A program made the translations under genes and the position numbers. Below, one piece after another: positions 55,203 to 64,000 of a stretch of DNA of 64,000 bases (positions are counted from its first letter, which is position 1; every line of letters starts with the position of its first letter). The stretch comes from Chitinophaga pinensis DSM 2588 (lineage in GTDB: Bacteria > Bacteroidota > Bacteroidia > Chitinophagales > Chitinophagaceae): NCBI RefSeq assembly GCF_000024005.1, contig NC_013132.1, forward strand, positions 186,001 through 250,000, read 5' to 3'. The notes below the pieces were generated by a model. That model was not told the DNA's origin, ran no database searches, and saw nothing but the letters and a program-made list of their open reading frames with translations.

Positions 55203-56480
55203 CTACACGAACTCGTAACCAATATCCCTCCTGTAATATTTGCCTTCAAAGTCAATAATTTCAGCTGTCTGCCGGCTGTGTGTCAACGCAATGCCCAGAT
55301 CTGCTGCAAGGGATGTTATCGTCAGTACACGCCCTCCGTTGGTCAGAATTTCTCCGCCAGCGGCACGTGTTCCTGCCTGAAACACCAGCTGATCCTGCGT
55401 AGGCGCCGGTATGTTGCTGATTACCTTTCCTTTTTCGTATGCCTCGGGATAGCCTTTTGCTACCAGCATAACCGTAGTTGCCACACGGGCATCCTCAAAA
55501 ATCTGCTGTGAAGAAAGTTTCCCTTCCTCCACCGCCTTGAAAAGTTCCAGCAGATCGTTCTGCAGTCGTGGCATCACCACTTCTGTTTCCGGATCCCCCA
55601 TACGACAGTTGTACTCAATGACAAATGGTTCCCCATCTACCTTGATCAAACCGAAGAAGATAAACCCGTTATAGGCGATCTGCTCTTTTTCCAGACCGGC
55701 CACCGTCGGACGGATAACACGCTCTTCCACCATGTCCATAAATGCCTTATCGGCAAACGGCACCGGTGAAACAGCCCCCATACCTCCGGTATTCAGACCT
55801 GTATCTCCTTCTCCGATCCTTTTATAATCTTTTGCAGTAGGCAGTATCTGGTAAGAATGACCGTCTGTCAGCACAAATACTGACAACTCGATTCCCGTCA
55901 AAAACTGTTCTACCACTACTTTCTTGCTCGCATCGCCAAACTTCGCATCTTTGATCATCTGTGAAAACTCCGCCACTGCTTCTTCATGATCGTTCAGGAT
56001 CAATACACCCTTTCCCGCCGCAAGTCCATCGGCTTTCAGTACGATCGGGAGGGAATGCGTACGCAGGTAAGCCACACCTTCCTCATAATTTTCCTCACTG
56101 AACTCGCGGTAAGCGGCAGTCGGAATATCATGACGCAGCATGAACTGTTTCGCAAATGCTTTACTACCCTCCAGTTGTGCACCCAGGGCAGAGGGGCCCA
56201 TTACCGGGATATGCCGTAAAGCAGCGTCCTGCTGAAAATAATCGTAAATTCCTTTTACCAGTGCTTCTTCAGAACCTGGCACTACCAGCGAGATTGCATT
56301 CTCTACGCAGAATGTCTTTATTTTCTCAAAATCAGAAACAGCGAAATCCAGGTTCTGACCATACTGGGCAGTACCCGCATTGCCGGGCGCTATAAACAAC
56401 TGTTCACAATGTGTGCTCTGTGCCATTTTCCAAGCCAGGGCGTGTTCGCGACCGCCGCTTCCTAATAGTAATATCTTCAT
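55203..56480 (-). CDS. purD: Phosphoribosylamine-glycine ligase
   Basis: A 425-aa ATP-grasp enzyme of de novo purine synthesis that joins 5-phosphoribosylamine to glycine. N-terminal GSGGREHALAWK is at 7-18. ATP-grasp elements include LKADGLAAGKGV, GLNTGGMGAVSP and YNCRMGDPETEVV. Length and start fit the family. It is a lone pur gene here, divergent from the peptide transporter gene. Confidence 0.96.
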   Translation of the reverse strand: MKILLLGSGGREHALAWKMAQSTHCEQLFIAPGNAGTAQYGQNLDFAVSDFEKIKTFCVENAISLVVPGSEEALVKGIYDYFQQDAALRHIPVMGPSALGAQLEGSKAFAKQFMLRHDIPTAAYREFSEENYEEGVAYLRTHSLPIVLKADGLAAGKGVLILNDHEEAVAEFSQMIKDAKFGDASKKVVVEQFLTGIELSVFVLTDGHSYQILPTAKDYKRIGEGDTGLNTGGMGAVSPVPFADKAFMDMVEERVIRPTVAGLEKEQIAYNGFIFFGLIKVDGEPFVIEYNCRMGDPETEVVMPRLQNDLLELFKAVEEGKLSSQQIFEDARVATTVMLVAKGYPEAYEKGKVISNIPAPTQDQLVFQAGTRAAGGEILTNGGRVLTITSLAADLGIALTHSRQTAEIIDFEGKYYRRDIGYEFV

Positions 56481-56679
56481 ATGAAAAAATAAAATTCGCT
56501 TGCGCGCTTAAAATACACTCACCTGATCAATCTGCTCCGTTCTTCCAAATTTTTTGCAAAGAAAGGCCAAAATTTAACCAAAAACACCATTTTACCTGAT
56601 AAAAAGCTGAATTTATTTAACTTGCCGGATTTGACGGACTGACTAACACCATAAACAACAAAAACTAAACGTACCTATT

Positions 56680-58380
56680 ATGACTCAAACTGCTGTTGAG
56701 CAGCCTGTAATTTCGCCGTCCCCTAAGGGGAAAGGGCACCATAAGGGATTGTATGTACTCTTCTTTACAGAAATGTGGGAACGCTTCGGTTACTACCTGA
56801 TGATCGGTATCTTCTTCCTTTATCTCGTAGACCCTGCCGCCAACGGTGGTAAAGGGCTCGATACAACCAAAGCTGCTGACCTCGTTGGTTCCTACATCGC
56901 ATTAGTATATCTCTCTCCTTTCCTCGGAGGACTCATGGCGGACCGCTACCTCGGATACCGCCGGGCCGTTATCCTCGGAGGCTTCCTCCTCGCTGCCGGA
57001 TACTTCTGTCTGGCCGTTCCCGGCGATATGGCGATGTATGTGGCCCTGGGCCTGATCATCATCGGTAACGGGTTCTTTAAACCCAATATCGGTACCATCC
57101 TGGGTAATATCTACAACAGAGAAGACCTTCGCGCCAAGAAAGATGTTGCCTACAATATCTTCTACATGGGTGTGAATATCGGCGCCTTTATCTGCAACTT
57201 CGTAGCCGCCTATCTCCGTAACCACTACGGATGGGGTCATGCGTTTGCCGCTGCCGGCGTAGGTATGCTTATCGGACTCGTTATCTTCAGCACCAACCAG
57301 AAAGTAATTGCCTCCGGCGATATCAGAAAAGAGCCATCTCCGGATGATATGCCGATCGGTAAAATCGTATCTCTCGTATTTGTACCGGCCATTATCGCCG
57401 CTACGCTCGGTTACTTTATGCAGGACATCCTGGGACATACCCTGTTCCATACCCGCTCCAACGACGCATTCATGTTTGCCTGCGTACCGATCATTATCTT
57501 CTATATCCGGTTGTATACCACTTCCAAGAAACATGAAGACAAACGCGGACTGGGCGCCCTGTTAGCATTCTTCGCAGTTGCAATCGTGTTCTGGGTAATC
57601 TATAACCAGAACAGTACCGGTCTGACCATCTGGGCTGACCAGTATACCGACCGTGGTATGTCCACTACCGTGGAAGAAGCCGCTAAACCACTGGGTATGC
57701 TGCAAACAGTGACCACAGAGCCGCACGCCGTTACACAGGTAGATGAGCACTTCCGTGCCGTAACCGACGCCAGTGGTAAAACCCTGGAAACACAGGGTCC
57801 TGACCCTTACTTCCAGAACCTGCCCAAAGACCAGTGGCCGAAAGAAGGTAAAATGAGACTGATCTCCACCGAGATCTTCCAGTCCATCAACCCATTCTTT
57901 ATCGTGGCATTCAGTCTCATGGTAGTAGGTCTCTTCGGCTGGCTGGCCAAACGCGGTAAGGAACCCACCACACCTGTGAAGATCGCGATGGGTATCTTCC
58001 TGGCAGGCGCTTCCTCCCTGCTCATGGTGGTAGCTGCGTCAATGACCAACGTGTACCTCGATAAGTCATCTATGGCATGGCTGTTTGGCACCTACGCCGT
58101 ATTTACGGTAGGTGAGATCCTGGTAAGCCCGATCGGTCTTTCTATGGTATCCAAACTGTCTCCTCCACGTGTAACCGCCCTGATGATGGGTGGCTGGTAC
58201 CTGGTAAATGCGATCGCCGGTAAAGTGGCGGGTCTGATGGCGACCTTCTGGGACGAATTCATCGACAAGAAACTTTACTTCCTGATCCTCGTAATATCTG
58301 CCGCTGTTGCAGGTGTTGTGATGCTGATGATCAGCAAATGGATCGCGCAGGTCGTGAAAGAAAAGACGGGATCTTACTAA
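56680..58380 (+). CDS. POT-family proton-coupled peptide transporter
   Basis: A 566-aa inner-membrane transporter of the POT/PTR family, importing di- and tripeptides with protons. The proton-coupling motif E31-M-W-E34-R35-F is present, and the second family signature FYMGVNIGAF lies near residue 162. An extra hydrophilic stretch (about 325-395, between two helices) is longer than in E. coli members; such an insert is common in Bacteroidota members. A terminator follows, then an OPT-family peptide transporter on the same strand. Confidence 0.93.
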   Translation: MTQTAVEQPVISPSPKGKGHHKGLYVLFFTEMWERFGYYLMIGIFFLYLVDPAANGGKGLDTTKAADLVGSYIALVYLSPFLGGLMADRYLGYRRAVILGGFLLAAGYFCLAVPGDMAMYVALGLIIIGNGFFKPNIGTILGNIYNREDLRAKKDVAYNIFYMGVNIGAFICNFVAAYLRNHYGWGHAFAAAGVGMLIGLVIFSTNQKVIASGDIRKEPSPDDMPIGKIVSLVFVPAIIAATLGYFMQDILGHTLFHTRSNDAFMFACVPIIIFYIRLYTTSKKHEDKRGLGALLAFFAVAIVFWVIYNQNSTGLTIWADQYTDRGMSTTVEEAAKPLGMLQTVTTEPHAVTQVDEHFRAVTDASGKTLETQGPDPYFQNLPKDQWPKEGKMRLISTEIFQSINPFFIVAFSLMVVGLFGWLAKRGKEPTTPVKIAMGIFLAGASSLLMVVAASMTNVYLDKSSMAWLFGTYAVFTVGEILVSPIGLSMVSKLSPPRVTALMMGGWYLVNAIAGKVAGLMATFWDEFIDKKLYFLILVISAAVAGVVMLMISKWIAQVVKEKTGSY

Positions 58381-58399
58381 ACACTACTGATTATCAGAT

Positions 58400-58439
58400 A
58401 AATAAAGAAGGCGCGACCCCGGTTGCGCCTTCTTTATTT
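58400..58439 (+). terminator. Intrinsic terminator after the POT transporter
   Basis: A perfect 15-bp stem AAATAAAGAAGGCGC (58400-58414) pairs with 58425-58439 across a 10-nt loop, 20 nt past the stop. It separates the two peptide transporter genes into distinct transcripts. Confidence 0.85.
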
Positions 58440-58556
58440 ATGTCTCCTGAAACTTGTCCCTGACTGCGACCAATTATCCGAAAAGCCCGTTCTAAAAGGG
58501 ATTTTTCACTTATATTGCCGTTTAATCAACAAAAATCTACACTATCAAACCAACTT

Positions 58557-60608
58557 ATGGCAGATAAATTCAAGCCTTTCGTATCGCCCGAGGTGAATAT
58601 GAAGGAATTTACCATCAAGTCCATTGTACTGGGCTGTATTTTCGGGATCATCTTTGGCGCCGCAACTGTATACCTCGCACTGAAAGCAGGTTTGACCGTT
58701 TCTGCATCTATACCTATCGCAGTTATTGCCATTACACTTGGCCGCAGATTTTTCAAAACCACTATCCTGGAAAATAACATCATCCAGACCACTGGTTCTG
58801 CCGGTGAATCCATCGCTGCCGGTGTGGTATTCACCCTGCCAGGCTTCCTGTTCCTGACAGATGGTGGTGGCGAACAGTTCTTTAATTACATGACCATCCT
58901 GATCCTGGCCATCTTCGGCGGTATCCTGGGTACCCTCATGATGATTCCGCTGCGTCGCTCCCTGATCGTAAAAGAGCATGAAACTCTCCCTTATCCGGAA
59001 GGTACTGCCTGTGGAGAGGTATTGATCGCAGGTGAGAAAGGTGGTGATTTTGCAAAAACAGCATTCTATGGATTAGGCTTTGCATTTATATATGCCATTC
59101 TTCAGAAGGTCATGCACATTGTGGCAGAAGTGCCTTTCTACATGACCAAACAAGTCAATAAATACTTCCCTTCTGCCCGCATCAGTGGTGAGATCACCCC
59201 TGAATATATGGGTGTGGGCTATATCATCGGTCCCCGTATCGCGGGTGTACTGGTAGCCGGTGGCGTACTGTCCTGGCTGGCACTGATTCCTTTACTGTCA
59301 TCACTGGTACCGGCAGATATGATCGCCGCACAGCTGGTAAAACTTGGCTACCTGGCCAGTGTAACCACACCAGGTGGTAAAGGTAACTGGGATCCTAGCC
59401 TGCATACTTTCGGTGATTTCTCCTCCGCTGTATACTTTGCCTATGTACGCCAGATCGGCGCCGGTGCAGTAGCAGCTGGTGGCTTTATCACCCTGATCAA
59501 GACGATTCCGACCATCATATCCTCTTTTAAAGGCAGCATCGGCTCCTTTAAAAAAGAAGGTACCGGAGAAGCTGGTATAGCAAATGGTGCTGTTCCGCGT
59601 ACAGAAAGAGACCTGAATGTAAAGATTGTATTGATCGGTAGCATTGCGCTGATCGTATTAATGGCCTTCCTCCCTCAGTTACCAGGCGATTCCATTGGCA
59701 AGAAACTGCTGGTAGGTTTGCTGGTGGTGATCTTCGGCGCCTTCTTCGTAACAGTATCCAGCCGTATCGTAGGGTTGATCGGTTCCTCCAACAACCCGAT
59801 CTCCGGTATGACCATCGCTACCCTGATGGGTACCTGTCTGGTATTTATCGCAGTAGGATGGAGCGGTAAAGTATATGAGCCAATGGCACTGGTAGTAGGT
59901 GGTATGATCTGTATCGCTGCTGCGAATGCCGGTGGTACTTCTCAGGACCTGAAATCAGGCTATATCGTAGGTGCAACGCCTATGTATCAGCAGCTGGCCC
60001 TGTTCATTGGTGCGATTGTTTCTTCGATCGTAATCGGTCTGACGGTAAAATTCCTGGATAAACCAACGGCTGCGATGATCGCTAATGGCGTTACTGACCA
60101 CGCAATCGGCAGTACTTATTATCCTGCACCACAGGGAACCCTGATGGCCACCCTGGCAAAAGGTATCCTTTCTTACAACCTCGACTGGCAGTTTGTACTG
60201 GTAGGCGTATTCCTGGCTATCACCATGGAACTCTGCGGTATCAAATCCCTGTCTTTTGCAGTAGGTGCTTATCTGCCATTATCAACCACACTGCCTATCT
60301 TCATTGGTGGCGCGATTCGTGGACTGGTAGATAAAAAGCGTAAGAAAGATAATATCCAGGTATCTGCTGAGGAAGAAGAACTGGGTAAAGGTAACCTCTT
60401 CGCAACCGGTCTGGTAGCAGGTGGCGCCGTTGCAGGTGTGATCATCGCAATACTCGCCGGCTTCGACGGCTCAGCAAGTGTGCTGGCCAGCATTAACCTG
60501 GAAGAGAAGCTTTCACATACGCTCGGAACGGGTGGTTACTTCATTCTCGGCACTGTTGCCTTTGCACTGATGGGAACTTATCTCTACCGTGTAGCTGTTA
60601 AAAAATAA
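58557..60608 (+). CDS. OPT-family oligopeptide transporter
   Basis: About 683 aa from the ATG at 58557; a TTG 42 nt upstream is in frame but less likely. It has about 15 hydrophobic segments. Family-type features include LALKAGLTVSASIPIAVIA near the N-terminus, ETLPYPEGTACGEVL, and the Gly-rich GGTSQDLKSGYIVGATP. OPT proteins import tetra- to hexapeptides or metal chelates, complementary to the di/tripeptide range of POT. Hydrophilic loops at about 335-360 and 595-615 face the cytosol. Confidence 0.9.
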   Translation: MADKFKPFVSPEVNMKEFTIKSIVLGCIFGIIFGAATVYLALKAGLTVSASIPIAVIAITLGRRFFKTTILENNIIQTTGSAGESIAAGVVFTLPGFLFLTDGGGEQFFNYMTILILAIFGGILGTLMMIPLRRSLIVKEHETLPYPEGTACGEVLIAGEKGGDFAKTAFYGLGFAFIYAILQKVMHIVAEVPFYMTKQVNKYFPSARISGEITPEYMGVGYIIGPRIAGVLVAGGVLSWLALIPLLSSLVPADMIAAQLVKLGYLASVTTPGGKGNWDPSLHTFGDFSSAVYFAYVRQIGAGAVAAGGFITLIKTIPTIISSFKGSIGSFKKEGTGEAGIANGAVPRTERDLNVKIVLIGSIALIVLMAFLPQLPGDSIGKKLLVGLLVVIFGAFFVTVSSRIVGLIGSSNNPISGMTIATLMGTCLVFIAVGWSGKVYEPMALVVGGMICIAAANAGGTSQDLKSGYIVGATPMYQQLALFIGAIVSSIVIGLTVKFLDKPTAAMIANGVTDHAIGSTYYPAPQGTLMATLAKGILSYNLDWQFVLVGVFLAITMELCGIKSLSFAVGAYLPLSTTLPIFIGGAIRGLVDKKRKKDNIQVSAEEEELGKGNLFATGLVAGGAVAGVIIAILAGFDGSASVLASINLEEKLSHTLGTGGYFILGTVAFALMGTYLYRVAVKK

Positions 60609-60615
60609 ACCGGCG

Positions 60616-60681
60616 CAGACAACTCGTTGTCTGTCGTCCATAGATATTAAAAATCCTGATCTGTGACAGATCAGGATTTTT
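60616..60681 (+). terminator. Two hairpins after the OPT gene
   Basis: The first hairpin CAGACAA/TTGTCTG is at 60616-60633. The second is a strong near-perfect palindrome, 60649-60664 with 60666-60681 (arm AAAAATCCTGATCTGT), ending in five T residues. The second is the likely terminator. Confidence 0.8.
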
Positions 60682-60751
60682 AATTTTCAGGGGCTATAAT
60701 ATTCACAATTAACTGCTTATTATTGCGTTATAGAACCAAATACCCCCTTTT

Positions 60752-61246
60752 ATGCGCCCAGTTTTAACTATTGTCTGTGTTGCCTTATTGCTATCTGCCT
60801 GCGAAAAAGAACGACATGAAGAAGTCCGCAAGTTTATATCCTGTCAGATGGACTCCGTCTTTTTCATCGGCGAAAATCCAAAAGCTGTTATCACCCGGGC
60901 CAATCTGACCGATACCGATCCGAACAATGATATCGACAAACTGACCATCACTGCCAGGGGAGAAAAGGCTGAAAAACTGAACATTACCCTGATAGGCAGC
61001 AGTGAAGGACTTGATCAGGGTATGTTCTATTCACAGGATGGTAATAAGTTTTCCGTCTATTACGATAAAAACAATATCACACAGTTAGCGGACCAGACAT
61101 ACGGATCATTTACCCTTGCGATCAGAAGTGTCAAAGACAGTCTCGTAGAAGCCGTATTTTATGGAACAGCCGTAGATACCAGTGGTACGTTCGTTCCTAA
61201 ACCCGTCACCCATGGTTTCCTGCGGGCGATTATTACTGCGAATTAA
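60752..61246 (+). CDS. Small lipoprotein, possibly DUF6252-like
   Basis: A 164-aa protein with a signal peptide ending LLSAC (C16). The mature part begins with FISCQMDSVFF and has several beta-strands (KLTITARGEKAEKLNITLIGS, SFTLAIRSVKD, VEAVFYGTAVD) ending in a typical GFLRAIIT strand. The strand layout resembles DUF6252-type lipoproteins, but I cannot confirm this. Its stop overlaps the convergent DUF1501 stop by 4 nt. Confidence 0.7.
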   Translation: MRPVLTIVCVALLLSACEKERHEEVRKFISCQMDSVFFIGENPKAVITRANLTDTDPNNDIDKLTITARGEKAEKLNITLIGSSEGLDQGMFYSQDGNKFSVYYDKNNITQLADQTYGSFTLAIRSVKDSLVEAVFYGTAVDTSGTFVPKPVTHGFLRAIITAN

Positions 61247-62457
61247 ACAAAGGATAAATGTTCGTACTGCTTTTTCAGAATAGCCGCATCATCTGCGCCC
61301 AACCAGTTTTTCAATAATGTAGCATACACACGCTTGAAATCGACCGTGTGTTGAAGGTCGCCTTCATTCAGATTGACCAGGTCAGGTCCATCATTCAGCA
61401 ATCCCTGTTTTTTCAGTCCGCCGCCAATCAGGAACATATTATTGGCGGTGCCATGATCTGTTCCTCCACTGGCATTCTGTGCTACGCGACGGCCGAATTC
61501 AGAGAAGGTCACAATCACTACATCCTGGAAACGGTTGTTATTCTTCAGTTCACGGGTCAGCGCTGTAATGGCTTCATCCAGTCTTTTCAACTGCGTCTGC
61601 TGCGAAGCCAGCTGATTCACATGTGTGTCAAAAGCGCCATGCGACACATAATATACTTTCGTACTGATATCTGACATGATCAGACGGGCAATGGTCTGCA
61701 TGTTTTTCCCCAGGTCTGTCGCCGGGAAAAGCTCTTTGGTTTTATACGCCTTGAACTGATTTTTAATATATCCTGCGGATGACATAGTTGCACCCATTGT
61801 TTTATACAGATAGTCTACCGGTGCATGATCATCTTCAACCGGATGACCGCCATTTTCCTTCCCCAACAGCTCTTTAAACATCCGGTCATTCGCGGCTGCC
61901 TGTAACTTATCGGGATCTTTGAAAGCAAGCCCTTTCTGCAGATCACCTTTCATCGCCAGACTCAGCGTATCATCTATTTCCAGTGCCTGTACAGGCTTAT
62001 CACAACCCTGGCACTGGGCATCCAGGAAACGGCCGATCCAGCCATCTGTCCAGTTTTCAGATGAGGCGCTTGCAGACTGCCAGATATCCATCGAACGGAA
62101 ATGCGAGCGATCGGGGTTAGGATAACCCACGTTATTCAATATAGCAAGCGCTCCTTCATCATACAATCCTTTCAATCCATGTAATGCAGGATGAATCCCT
62201 ATTTCATCCGTCAGAGATAAAGCCTGTTCACGTTGAATACCCAGGGTCGGACGTGAACGGTAATAAATATCATTCCGATAAGGGATAACAGTATTCAGTC
62301 CGTCGTTACCGCCAGATAATTGTACAACGACCAATACTTTATTGCCGGGAGGCACCAGGTTATCTTTTTCCAGTGCTTTCAGGAATTTAGGCATCATCAT
62401 AGAAGCAGAGGCCAATGATCCCACCTGTAAGAAACGTCTTCTGTTTAAGATCAGCAT
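61243..62457 (-). CDS. DUF1501 family protein
   Basis: A 404-aa exported protein. The N-terminus RRRFLQVGSLASASMMM resembles a twin-arginine signal. The fold is sulfatase/alkaline-phosphatase-like, with VVVQLSGGNDGLNTVIPYR, a central HGAFDTH and FSEFGRRVAQNASGGTDHGTANNMF. Molecular role is unknown. It is encoded 25 nt after a DUF1800 gene, a conserved pairing in Bacteroidota and Planctomycetota. Confidence 0.92.
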   Translation of the reverse strand: MLILNRRRFLQVGSLASASMMMPKFLKALEKDNLVPPGNKVLVVVQLSGGNDGLNTVIPYRNDIYYRSRPTLGIQREQALSLTDEIGIHPALHGLKGLYDEGALAILNNVGYPNPDRSHFRSMDIWQSASASSENWTDGWIGRFLDAQCQGCDKPVQALEIDDTLSLAMKGDLQKGLAFKDPDKLQAAANDRMFKELLGKENGGHPVEDDHAPVDYLYKTMGATMSSAGYIKNQFKAYKTKELFPATDLGKNMQTIARLIMSDISTKVYYVSHGAFDTHVNQLASQQTQLKRLDEAITALTRELKNNNRFQDVVIVTFSEFGRRVAQNASGGTDHGTANNMFLIGGGLKKQGLLNDGPDLVNLNEGDLQHTVDFKRVYATLLKNWLGADDAAILKKQYEHLSFV

Positions 62458-62482
62458 GATTTGATTTTTTAAAGTGGATACA

Positions 62483-63922
62483 TCAGCACAACTGATATTC
62501 CGGTGTGCTCATTACTGCAATTGCAACGGTTTTAATATAGTTTTCGCGAGAGGAGGCATCTGCATAGTTTTCCAGTACCTGCTTACTGACGTTTTTATTT
62601 GCCTGTAACAATGAACCGGCGATAGCATCCGCCAGTTTTTCACGTGGTACTTTTTCATAGTCTTTCAATAACGCATTCCAGTTGATCACACCTTTAATCT
62701 TTTTCGCATACTGTTTCTGCACAGATTCATTCAGCTCCATCGTCACTTTATAACTACCCATCCCCATTTCAGGTGTGATTTCCTTGGGTGTGATATTGAA
62801 CTCTTTTTCATAGAGGATCATTTTGGGTAACTGCATACGGTACATCAGACTGGAACTATCGATCCAGTTACGTCCGCCCGGCCATCCGGCTACATTGGGA
62901 GGATAGAATAAGACCTGTCCTAATACCTGCTGAAAAGACAACATCACCTCTTCTCTTTCGAAATCAACGGGTACGGTCCTACGTAATCCAACGAGCAATT
63001 CCACCGGTGATTTTATACGGGTACCAATCAGCGTAGCGTCATAAAACCAGTCCGCATTGAAGAGGTATTGCATCAATGCACCGATATCATAACCGGAAGC
63101 ATAAAACTTATCTGCCAGTTTGTTCACATTTATTTCGTCCAGGTTTTCACTGACGAAGTAGCGATATATTTTCTCTGTGATATACCTGGCTGTTTCTTTC
63201 CGTTCCAGCAGTATTTTCAGTACATCATCCCCGGTGAAATTGCCGCTCTTTCCCAATACTGTTTTTTGTCCGTTGTCATGTCTTTTCTCTCTGAACACAA
63301 AGCTGCCATCTCCTTCATATGCCCAGCCTGTAAATGCTCTGGCGGCTTCTTTGATATCCGTTTCAGCGTAATGTCCTCTTCCCATTGTGAAAAGCTCCAT
63401 GACTTCGCGGGCGAAATTTTCATTCGGATGTGCTTTCACGTTCTGCTGATTATTGAGGAACTGCAGCATAGCGGGCGACTTGGAAACAGCTGTCAGCAAT
63501 TCACCGAAATTACCCAGTGCATTTTCCCTTATTACCTGTAGTAACTGCTGGTTGAACAGTACATTCTGTGTGCGGCAGGCAAAATGGCCATGCCAGAAAA
63601 GCGCCATTTTCTCACGTAGCGGATGCTCACTCTGCACCATTTCATTCATCCATTGCAGGTTGAGGTCTTTGACACCCTGGCGGTTCATTTTATTAAGCGC
63701 TCTCTTTTCTTCGGGAGACATCATTGTACCACGGTCAGGCAGATCGGAAGCGTCGCGGACTTTCAAAGGCGTTTGTGCGTCTTTTTCAGGTCCCGCCAGG
63801 ATCTTACTGATGACCTGACGGCGTTTTTTATGGGTCCACTCGTCAATTATGGCTGGAGAAGCACCGAATCCGGCTCTCCATGCCAGGTGCTGCATTTGTA
63901 GTTTTTCAGAAACTGCGGGCAT
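62483..63922 (-). CDS. DUF1800 family protein
   Basis: A 479-aa protein with typical family stretches: LAWRAGFGASPAIIDEW at the N-terminus, MALFWHGHFACRTQNV, HPNENFAREVMELFTMG, EAARAFTGWAYEG, and PPNVAGWPGGRNWIDSS. No clear signal peptide is visible from this start. The family's biochemical role is not known; with the DUF1501 partner it is thought to act at the envelope. It is the first gene of the two-gene unit in the window. Confidence 0.92.
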   Translation of the reverse strand: MPAVSEKLQMQHLAWRAGFGASPAIIDEWTHKKRRQVISKILAGPEKDAQTPLKVRDASDLPDRGTMMSPEEKRALNKMNRQGVKDLNLQWMNEMVQSEHPLREKMALFWHGHFACRTQNVLFNQQLLQVIRENALGNFGELLTAVSKSPAMLQFLNNQQNVKAHPNENFAREVMELFTMGRGHYAETDIKEAARAFTGWAYEGDGSFVFREKRHDNGQKTVLGKSGNFTGDDVLKILLERKETARYITEKIYRYFVSENLDEINVNKLADKFYASGYDIGALMQYLFNADWFYDATLIGTRIKSPVELLVGLRRTVPVDFEREEVMLSFQQVLGQVLFYPPNVAGWPGGRNWIDSSSLMYRMQLPKMILYEKEFNITPKEITPEMGMGSYKVTMELNESVQKQYAKKIKGVINWNALLKDYEKVPREKLADAIAGSLLQANKNVSKQVLENYADASSRENYIKTVAIAVMSTPEYQLC

Positions 63923-64000
63923 ACAGGTAGATAGATTTTGGGTTTGACAAGAGAGAAGAGAGAAGGTTTAACAGCAGACGGAAGAATTAACATGATCAAA

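Noticed and set aside
55056..55511. 151-codon plus-strand frame overlapping the end of purD
   Set aside because: Two thirds lie antisense to the conserved purD C-terminus, and there is no promoter or recognisable domain. Kept only as a note on the intergenic region.
56481..56679. CAAAGAAA upstream of purD, same octamer as at 39570
   Set aside because: No RTTA repeats at 10 bp or 11-bp steps, so the octamer alone is not informative.

Overview
The window reads as chromosome of a Bacteroidota member of the Chitinophaga type (inference). The evidence is Oar-like and classical TonB-dependent receptors with carboxypeptidase-like N-terminal domains, the DUF6452/DUF6048 pair, DUF1501/DUF1800 proteins, many Cys-anchored lipoproteins, promoters with the Bacteroidota -7 element TAnnTTTG, and an almost complete lack of Shine-Dalgarno sequences. 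There is one tRNA, no rRNA, no CRISPR array and no intact mobile element.

Layout. 1-1.5 kb: an AT-rich decayed segment with an unrecognised gene remnant and a frameshifted DUF1016 (PD-(D/E)XK) nuclease, ending at the 3' side of tRNA-Ser(GCT). 1.8-9.5 kb: fatty acid desaturase, fabF, uvrA, the DUF6452/DUF6048 pair and an ElaA-type acetyltransferase. 9.6-21.2 kb: a ModF-like double ATPase, a giant alpha-2-macroglobulin lipoprotein with its usual partner PbpC, rarA and a membrane protein. 21.3-24.6 kb: an M13 metallopeptidase and three small envelope proteins. 25-33 kb: an Oar-like TonB receptor, an Lrp-type regulator, phosphoenolpyruvate synthase and a HEIGH metalloprotease. 33.5-41.4 kb: a TonB receptor and beta-helix-like lipoprotein, a small unknown gene, a metallophosphoesterase, and a PhoU-like protein with a PiT phosphate transporter. 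41.6-46.8 kb: rmlA, galE, a lone transketolase C-terminal half, and an ECF sigma / membrane protein / Spy-like cluster. 46.9-54.8 kb: an NTF2-like protein, an AraC regulator, an MBL hydrolase and the cell-shape operon mreB-mreC-mreD-mrdA-rodA. 55.2-64 kb: purD, two unrelated peptide transporters (POT and OPT), a lipoprotein and a DUF1800-DUF1501 pair.

The most interesting signal is regulatory. Five intergenic sites between 28.3 and 39.7 kb carry four (in one case three) RTTA/GTCA tetramers repeated exactly every 11 bp. Each array begins exactly 10 bp from a -7-like element (CAAAnnTA or a degenerate form, read on the opposite strand). They lie upstream of both TonB receptors, the beta-helix lipoprotein, an unknown 136-aa gene, and in the divergent region between a metallophosphoesterase and the PhoU-PiT operon. 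The 11-bp direct-repeat geometry is that of PHO boxes bound by PhoB/PhoP-family response regulators. I infer a phosphate-starvation-type regulon containing an uncharacterised outer-membrane uptake system.

Other points of note are a 72-nt perfect palindrome at the end of the Oar-like receptor gene, a family of TAATTCY-rich intergenic repeats, a palindrome next to the fabF promoter, and an internal 91-residue duplication in the putative anti-sigma protein.
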